A DNA stretch of 64,000 bases from a bacterium (GTDB lineage Bacteria; Vulcanimicrobiota; Vulcanimicrobiia; Vulcanimicrobiales; Vulcanimicrobiaceae). The notes below the pieces were generated by a model. That model ran no database searches and was not told where the DNA came from. It saw nothing but the letters and a program-made list of their open reading frames with translations. The position numbers and the translations under genes are program-made. The stretch lies in contig JAGWSR010000010.1 of NCBI GenBank assembly GCA_028869385.1, positions 24,998 through 88,997 on the forward strand, in the 5' to 3' direction. Of the stretch, positions 59,392 to 64,000 are shown piece after piece; positions within the stretch are counted from its first letter, which is position 1; the number at the start of each line of letters is the position of its first letter.

Positions 59392-59811
59392 ATGACCGGA
59401 ACACCCAGGAAGCACCAGCCCCACCACCTCTCGACGGAGGCTTCTTCAGAGATCATTAGAGCGCTCGATGCCCATCGAGAGGCCAATTCCCTCAATGACT
59501 ACGACCTCGCCGCCATCGCGGGTGTCTCGCGAGATACCGTCGGCCGGTGGCGCAAAGAACCCGTAGCCTTGCAGGCCACCACAATCGGGCGCATGGTCGC
59601 AGGGGTCGCAGAGCATCTCGAAGCGGCAAGCGCTACCTATCTGGAACTCATGAGGCTTCTGACCGCCGCACAACAATCGCTTACCGCTTCTGAAAAAGCG
59701 CCGGCCGAGCGGCTTCGCCGCCGACTGAATGAGCGCGGCCTTCGCGGCACCGCCGTCATCGCGATAATCGACGAGCTCGGGTTCCAGATCAACGCGAAGG
59801 ATGACGTATAA
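59392..59811 (+). CDS. Helix-turn-helix regulator upstream of integrase B
   Basis: 139 aa from ATG 59392. SEIIRALDAHREANSLNDYDLAAIAGVSRDTVGRWRKEPVALQATTIGRMVAGVAEHL is an XRE/Cro-like HTH. Its stop shares a base with the next start (TAATG). It heads the xis-int operon of element B and probably controls it. Confidence 0.75.
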   Translation: MTGTPRKHQPHHLSTEASSEIIRALDAHREANSLNDYDLAAIAGVSRDTVGRWRKEPVALQATTIGRMVAGVAEHLEAASATYLELMRLLTAAQQSLTASEKAPAERLRRRLNERGLRGTAVIAIIDELGFQINAKDDV

Positions 59812-60014
59812 TGCCGGCTCCGGATCGTTCGCAAAAGCTTACTCGAACGGAAGTGGCTAAGCGCTTACGGGTCCACGCGCATACGGTCGATCGCTGGACC
59901 GAAGCCGGATTGCTGCGCCCTATGCGTTTTCCATCACCGTCTGGTGGCCGCCCAACGATCCGTTATTCTATCGCCGAGGTAGAGCGCTTCGAGCGCGAGT
60001 CAGAGTCACACTAA
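59811..60014 (+). CDS. Excisionase-like MerR/HTH_17 protein
   Basis: 67 aa. LTRTEVAKRLRVHAHTVDRWTEAGLLRPMRFPSPSGGRPTIRYSIAEVERFERE is the winged fold of excisionases (HTH, then R-rich wing). Lies 11 bases before the integrase start; by place and size the directionality factor of element B. Confidence 0.85.
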   Translation: MPAPDRSQKLTRTEVAKRLRVHAHTVDRWTEAGLLRPMRFPSPSGGRPTIRYSIAEVERFERESESH

Positions 60015-60025
60015 AGGAGATTCAC

Positions 60026-61126
60026 TTGAAAGATCGCCGAGCAGATCACGAAGGCTCAAAGCCAATCCGCCGTGCAAACGGGAGATATCAATGCGCCGTT
60101 CAGATTAATGGTAGGCGTCGTTACTTCAGCGGTTCAACCGCATCAGCTGCGCGGGAGAAGATGAAAGCATGGCAGCGATCGGCGGAGGCTGCAGGCCTAA
60201 ACGACGTCGATGGGCATTCGAGCGTGTCGAGCCTGCTGGACTCATATTTAATGAACATCAAAGAGTCGAAGGCGGATAAGACCTACCGTTCGTATCGTGG
60301 CGTTATTGAGCATCACATCAAGCCCCGCATCGGCTCGCTCGCTCCAGCAAAGGTGTCGCCGCGGCACATCACCGCGATGCTGGAGGACATGCGCAAGTCA
60401 CCAATTGCGATCGCTGGCACACCAAAGCACGGACGACAAAAGCGCCTAGTCGGGGCGCGTACATGCGAGCTTGCGTACATCGTCGTCGGCGCCGCACTCA
60501 AGACGGTCGTCCCGGGTCTACTTGTAACAGTCCCGAAACCGAAGGCGCAAACAGCGGAAATGCACCCGTGGACCAGCGACGAAGCGGCACGCTTCCTTAA
60601 ATATGTCGATCAAACACTCTGCGAGCATCGCGCACTTTATCGAGTGGCGTTGCGAACCGGGGCGCGCAAAGGCGAATTGCTCGCCTTACGCGTAGCAGAC
60701 TTCGACCCCGAACGCCGGATCATCCAAATCACCAAGACTTTCAACGAAAAGCTCGGTCAAGACGGGCCGCCGAAGACGCCGTCGTCGCGCCGCGCCGTCG
60801 CGCTCTCTAAAGAGACGGTCGCGGCGCTCAAGAAGCATATCCTGGCAACCGGTGTCCGTGGCGATGATCGCCTCTTCCCGGTCAAGGACGTACGGACACT
60901 TGGCAAGAGCATGCAGCGAACGATGCGCGCGGCTGAAGTTCCCATGATTCGCTTCCATGATCTCCGGCACACGTTCGCGACGCTCGCCTTAGCAGCCCGC
61001 GTGCCAATTAAAGTGGTTTCCGAGATGCTCGGGCACAAGAGCGTTAAATTGACGTTGGATGTCTACGCTCACACGCTCCCCGGCATGCACGAGTCGGCTG
61101 TCGAGGCGCTCGAAGCCGTGTTTTAG
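60026..61126 (+). CDS. Tyrosine integrase of element B
   Basis: 366 aa, TTG start placed six bases after AAGGAG (60014-60019). N-terminal AP2-like arm-binding domain (GRYQCAVQINGRRRYFSGSTASAAREKMKAWQ), core-binding domain (about 65-150), catalytic domain with Arg in RTGARKGELLALR, Lys in PPKTPSSRRAV, FHDLRHTFATL (H, R), MLGHKSVKLTLDVYAHTL (H, Tyr). All catalytic residues are intact. It points toward the tRNA-Asn gene 2.6 kb to the right. The AP2-like domain should bind the CAACTGTGTGCG repeats at both ends. Confidence 0.94.
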   Translation: MKDRRADHEGSKPIRRANGRYQCAVQINGRRRYFSGSTASAAREKMKAWQRSAEAAGLNDVDGHSSVSSLLDSYLMNIKESKADKTYRSYRGVIEHHIKPRIGSLAPAKVSPRHITAMLEDMRKSPIAIAGTPKHGRQKRLVGARTCELAYIVVGAALKTVVPGLLVTVPKPKAQTAEMHPWTSDEAARFLKYVDQTLCEHRALYRVALRTGARKGELLALRVADFDPERRIIQITKTFNEKLGQDGPPKTPSSRRAVALSKETVAALKKHILATGVRGDDRLFPVKDVRTLGKSMQRTMRAAEVPMIRFHDLRHTFATLALAARVPIKVVSEMLGHKSVKLTLDVYAHTLPGMHESAVEALEAVF

Positions 61127-61180
61127 GGCCGCACACCATAAATCGCCGAATACCCATGATTTCTAAGAACGGAGAACTTC

Positions 61181-61672
61181 GTGAAACTTCCACCCCTGCC
61201 GAAACTTCCGAAACCTCGCGAACCCGATCAGGCATTTCGCGCCGGCGTTCGGGGCGCGCCATGCGTCATCATCGATGACCTGCCGGTGATTCCGCTCGTC
61301 GTTAGCCGCACCCCTGGTCCCTGTATTGGCGCTGTCGAACGACTCAGAAAGTGGCCGCCAGCGCAAAATGTGTCTGATTTTACCGAGCAGTACAAGATTG
61401 GGCGCGGGCTTCGTGGGATCGCCCTTAAGCTGGAAGGTTGGGGCGAAGGTGCATCTGCGTTCATGGAAACCGGCCAGATACTGCTCGATCACGGTGCCAT
61501 GCATCTGCGCATGAACCAGCCGTACGGATTGGAAGTCCTGCTGGAAGACTACGGTAAGCTGCTGGCTTCGCTACCCGACGAAGCCCGCCACGACGAATCC
61601 GTCGACGATATTCTCTCCGAGATACGCGCCTTCGCCAACAAGCGGCGTGAATGGGACGAGCACGACTTTTAA
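61181..61672 (+). CDS. Hypothetical 163-aa protein
   Basis: GTG start six bases after GGAGAA. A Pro-rich head (MKLPPLPKLPKPREPDQ), then strands and helices without a known domain (GVRGAPCVIIDDLPVIPLVV, TEQYKIGRGLRGIALKLEGWGEG). Cargo between integrase and tRNA. Function unknown. Confidence 0.65.
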   Translation: MKLPPLPKLPKPREPDQAFRAGVRGAPCVIIDDLPVIPLVVSRTPGPCIGAVERLRKWPPAQNVSDFTEQYKIGRGLRGIALKLEGWGEGASAFMETGQILLDHGAMHLRMNQPYGLEVLLEDYGKLLASLPDEARHDESVDDILSEIRAFANKRREWDEHDF

Positions 61673-61688
61673 AGCCACCTCCAAAATT

Positions 61689-62369
61689 CTATGCCTGCGC
61701 ACCGCGCTGTAGCCTGGCATCGACCCAGGCTAACGCCTCCTGGAGCTGCTCATTGCTCAGATTGAAGTGCGGCGCCGAATCGCAGTGGAGATGTGAGATG
61801 CTAATGCGAGGCGTCCCATTGACGTACCGTTCCAGCGTATCCGGCTTGGCCAAAATCATTACAAGGTCGGGACGAATGAGCGCAATCAAGTCGTCCAGCG
61901 GAAAGTCTTGCCCGCAACGACGCATGTTGGCGGTGGCGTTGCCGTTCCATTTCCAGCACTTGCTCAGGTTCGTGTACGCGACTTCATGCTCCGTGAGACC
62001 AGCGCGATGAGCAAGTATGCCAAAAACTTTCTGCCACGGTCCCCAACTCGTTAACGCCTCACCGTACGCAGTTGCGTACTGTTTGAAAAACGTCTCATTG
62101 TTGGTCTTACCTTCGAGCCACGGCTTCACCATACGCTCAAGGCGACCCAGGCCGTGCTGGTCATCCCATTTATCGGGATTCGCGTTATGCTCGCGCCCGA
62201 CGAAAAGCATCTTCACTTTAGCTTTATGGTAGTCACGTCCAATGAAACCAGGCCAGCGTAGTGATCCGTCAATAGGGGGCATAACGAATGCATCGCAACG
62301 GTGCCCGTGCTGCATCGCCGTAAAAATCTTCTTCGCGTATTCTAGCCACGCGATCTGAGTGTTATGCAA
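61689..62369 (-). CDS. Uracil-DNA-glycosylase-fold protein
   Basis: 226 aa from TTG 62369, which stands six bases after GGAAGG and overlaps the preceding stop by only eight bases; ATG 62432 would overlap it by 71. The fold signs are KAKVKMLFVGREHNANPDKWDD (first strand and loop with an acidic/Asn site), AYTNLSKCWKWNG and the final strand LIRPDLVMILAKPDTLERYV...ISISHLHCDSAPH, as in UDG-superfamily members where a His lies in the last loop. Such enzymes remove modified or deaminated bases, and a UDG-like defence glycosylase that attacks modified phage DNA is known. Paired with the gene upstream. Confidence 0.65.
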   Translation of the reverse strand: MHNTQIAWLEYAKKIFTAMQHGHRCDAFVMPPIDGSLRWPGFIGRDYHKAKVKMLFVGREHNANPDKWDDQHGLGRLERMVKPWLEGKTNNETFFKQYATAYGEALTSWGPWQKVFGILAHRAGLTEHEVAYTNLSKCWKWNGNATANMRRCGQDFPLDDLIALIRPDLVMILAKPDTLERYVNGTPRISISHLHCDSAPHFNLSNEQLQEALAWVDARLQRGAQA

Positions 62370-63549
62370 TAGAGACCTTCCCAACACCGCTCCATATATA
62401 GTCCACGACGTCTCCATGCTTAGTGCGTTCAAGCGTCTCTTGCAAAGATGCTCGCCGATTCTTTCCGTGGCGCGGCCAGCAATATGCTATCCCGCTACTA
62501 TAGGTCTTAGGGTTTAAGGCACGCGTCACCCCAGCCCACCCGCCCATCCAGATATTCGGAGTATCCGTATTATGGGGGTGCTGCAGGACCACTTGGGGAT
62601 CGAATGCCTTTGCGAGCTTTAGTAGCGCATCGGCACGTTTACCACGCGAGCTCTTCGAGTCGCGAGTGGCGATGCTGCGCGGGCTAAACATATTCAAGTC
62701 GTGACAACCTAGTACGAGGCATCTCCACCTACCGATTTTCTGTAGATGAGATTGAAGATTAGTCTCGTGAACGAGTTCTTTCTCCTCCGCCAGCGTTGGG
62801 TAAGACTTTCCGGTCCATCCAACGATCTTCGCGGAAGCTAGATCTACGGTCGCAACAAGCTGAGCGTTAGCATCGTCTTCCGGATTACCAGGCAGAAATA
62901 CGTCCACCCCTAAGGTGAGAAAGTCGGCCGGGAGCGCTACTTCGCGCAAGGATTCGAGGAATGGCTGCAAGGAGCGTTCGGCGTTAACGGAAATCGCACG
63001 GAAGGCAGCTGCCGGCGCCTCCCAACCAATCAATTGCGTCTCCATCTCGATGCGCTGGGCGATGAACCCGCCAGGCGTCGTTATGATGTCGAAGCGTTCA
63101 CCACGACGCTTAATTGCCCGTGCAACGCCGGCGAGACACCGCAGAGCTCTCTCCGGATCAAAAGCAGCGCGTCCATTAACGACAACTCGTGCGATTCGCG
63201 GAGCCTCTTTGCCCCTGATTGGCTTATCTTTCATTTCCCGGAGGCCACCGCACTTGCAAGCCACTACCAAAAACCCAAGGGCACTAAGAGCCTTGTTGGA
63301 CTGTGAGCCACCAGCAAACTCATTTGGATCGAGGCCTTCGTGGAGATCCGGGTCATCGGCGTAGTGGAAAGCAGAGGCAAACGAGATGGCCAGTTTCGGT
63401 GGGTAGTGCCGCCCTTTGTACTCGAGGCAGAATTTTGTCGACTTACGCTTTAGCGGAACGCCCTTACGGTCAATCTCGCGAAGGGCCTGGACCACATCAT
63501 CGCGGTCCAGACTGTCGATGATATCGGGCGCGCTAGGTAATGCAGACAT
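62362..63549 (-). CDS. ScoMcrA-head-like protein of unknown activity
   Basis: 395 aa from ATG 63549, four bases after GGAGGG. The first 110 aa (DDVVQALREIDRKGVPLKRKSTKFCLEYKGRHYPPKLAISFA...GGSQSNKALSALGFLV) match the N-terminal head domain of ScoMcrA-type modification-dependent endonucleases. The rest has a Cys pair (CKCGG), an alpha/beta region with PADFLTLGVDVFLPG and VLGCHDLNMFSPRSIATRDSKSSRGKRADALLKLAKAF, and a C-terminal strand-rich part, but no HNH motif. It may recognise modified DNA and hand it to the UDG-like partner. It is the cargo gene closest to the tRNA. Confidence 0.65.
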   Translation of the reverse strand: MSALPSAPDIIDSLDRDDVVQALREIDRKGVPLKRKSTKFCLEYKGRHYPPKLAISFASAFHYADDPDLHEGLDPNEFAGGSQSNKALSALGFLVVACKCGGLREMKDKPIRGKEAPRIARVVVNGRAAFDPERALRCLAGVARAIKRRGERFDIITTPGGFIAQRIEMETQLIGWEAPAAAFRAISVNAERSLQPFLESLREVALPADFLTLGVDVFLPGNPEDDANAQLVATVDLASAKIVGWTGKSYPTLAEEKELVHETNLQSHLQKIGRWRCLVLGCHDLNMFSPRSIATRDSKSSRGKRADALLKLAKAFDPQVVLQHPHNTDTPNIWMGGWAGVTRALNPKTYSSGIAYCWPRHGKNRRASLQETLERTKHGDVVDYIWSGVGKVSIA

Positions 63550-63673
63550 CGACCCTCCAGGCGGTCCTTTAGACCGTACGTTAGAGCGGCAACACCGTTC
63601 GGGCACGAATTCAGCTGACCCTTGGGCGCTTTGGCCTGGGCAATTCCCTGACTCCGACTGCATTTTTCGGCAT

Positions 63674-63697
63674 CAACTGTGTGCGCAACTGTGTGCG
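63674..63697 (+). promoter_or_regulatory. Arm-type integrase repeats, right end of element B
   Basis: CAACTGTGTGCG twice, then AA; identical to 34236-34261. Lies 68 bp from the tRNA 3' end, the rest of this interval (63550-63765) being promoter DNA of the ScoMcrA-like gene and the tRNA terminator. Confidence 0.7.
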
Positions 63698-63727
63698 AAA
63701 GATCGTAAGCGGCCGACCGGAAAAATA

Positions 63728-63763
63728 AGAACCCCGTCAAACGCTAGGTTTGACGGGGTCTTT
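63728..63763 (-). terminator. Terminator of tRNA-Asn, brought by element B
   Basis: ACCCCGTCAAAC-GCTAG-GTTTGACGGGGT (63731-63759), followed on the minus strand by TCTTATTTTT. Directly behind the CCA end of the tRNA. Confidence 0.85.
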
Positions 63764-63765
63764 CA

Positions 63766-63841
63766 TGGCTCCGGATGCTGGACTCGAACCAGCGACCCGC
63801 TGATTAACAGTCAGCTGCTCTACCAACTGAGCTAATCCGGA
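63766..63841 (-). tRNA. tRNA-Asn (anticodon GTT)
   Basis: 76 nt with encoded CCA. Acceptor stem TCCGGAT/ATCCGGA, D-loop AGCTCAGTTGGTAGAGCA, anticodon loop CTGTTAA with GTT (plus-strand AAC at 63806-63808), T-loop GGTTCGAGTCC. Target of all the integrations in the window; the 3' 45 bp are supplied by element B. Confidence 0.97.
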
Positions 63842-64000
63842 ACGCGCTACCTGCGGGATTTTACTCGATGCGGGCGGCTCGCGCAACCCGAAACGCCACA
63901 GGGCCGGGGAGCCAGGTTCTGCGCCCCCGACGTTGCCCCTCCCTGTGGTCGGGTGGGTGCGGCTTTCGTCGCCGAACCCGGCGACGGGCTACGGAGCGGC
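63842..64000. other. Window end without recognised gene
   Basis: GC-rich DNA upstream of the tRNA gene. Contains GTCGCCG-AACC-CGGCGAC (about 63969-63986) and further short inverted repeats, which hint at a structured RNA or leader continuing beyond the window, but I could not match it to SRP RNA, tmRNA or RNase P RNA. The tRNA promoter should lie in 63842-63890. Confidence 0.4.

Larger units (their letters stand above)
34063..63765. mobile_element. Element B: integrative mobilizable element with defence cargo, about 30 kb
   Basis: Lies between the 45-bp copy at 34063 and the intact tRNA-Asn at 63766. Carries integrase (60026-61126) with excisionase-like gene, relaxase, MobC-like protein, ParA-like ATPase and coupling protein, but no mating-channel genes. 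CAACTGTGTGCG double repeats mark both ends. Cargo: Gabija, DUF499/DUF1156/SNF2 operon, NYN nuclease, AbiEi-like protein, zincin and a ScoMcrA/UDG-like pair. Confidence 0.88.

Noticed and set aside
1..64000. CRISPR array
   Set aside because: No series of regularly spaced direct repeats was seen; the only repeated units are the tRNA scars, arm sites and two hairpins.
63842..64000. SRP RNA, tmRNA or RNase P RNA at the window end
   Set aside because: Hairpins exist, but the conserved cores of these RNAs could not be located on either strand.

Overview
The window comes from a GC-rich bacterium with an outer membrane: the left end carries the C-terminal half of a secretin and a predicted lipoprotein. 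Gene density, GC-rich codon use and frequent GTG/TTG starts would suit an uncultured soil-type lineage such as Eremiobacterota/WPS-2, but no rRNA or core marker gene is present, so the phylum is a guess.

Layout. (1) 1-10.6 kb is ordinary chromosome: secretin C-terminus, SUV3-like RNA helicase, a small secreted protein, a TMEM175/DUF1211 channel, a Thr/Pro/Ser-rich lipoprotein, an MscS channel, the inorganic-carbon pump pair dabA/dabB, and a secreted beta-barrel (allene-oxide-cyclase-like) protein. (2) 10.6-63.84 kb is a compound genomic island built by repeated integration into the 3' end of one tRNA-Asn(GTT) gene (63766-63841, minus strand). The tRNA 3' end recurs at 10706, 10841, 10981 and 34063, each time next to a different hairpin terminator. 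The last two are 45-bp perfect copies and delimit two tandem elements.

Element A (10981-34062, about 23 kb) has a tyrosine integrase pointing to its left end, small DNA-binding regulators, and matching integrase arm-type repeats at both ends (CGTGACA-N4-CGTGAC). Its cargo includes an operon that I cannot match to a described system: a leaderless promoter, a 179-aa protein, a QueC-family protein of the QatC type, an Xre-ImmA/IrrE metallopeptidase, a PIN-like toxin and a membrane-anchored PIN-like protein. It also carries a winged-helix/nucleotidyltransferase/PD-(D/E)XK-like cluster, a pair of coupled tyrosine recombinases of which the second has lost catalytic residues, and a STAS-HATPase/membrane protein operon.

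Element B (34063-63765, about 30 kb) is an integrative mobilizable element: relaxase-helicase, MobC-like protein, candidate oriT, ParA-like ATPase and coupling protein, but no type IV secretion channel. Its own integrase lies near the tRNA end, and its arm-type repeats (CAACTGTGTGCG twice) occur at both ends. It is loaded with defence genes: Gabija (gajA, gajB) directly behind a SNF2-DUF3883 helicase / DUF1156 methyltransferase / HEPN-DUF499 ATPase operon, an NYN nuclease, an orphan AbiEi-like protein, a zincin, and a ScoMcrA-head-like plus uracil-DNA-glycosylase-like gene pair between the integrase and the tRNA.

Two copies of an unusual T-shaped hairpin (long perfect stem, two conserved mini-hairpins at the tip, stem sequence changed but pairing kept) lie at 33762-33829 and 47871-47939. 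Two genes, 19656 and 48053, appear to use non-AUG start codons (CTG and ATT) placed at ideal distance from strong ribosome binding sites.
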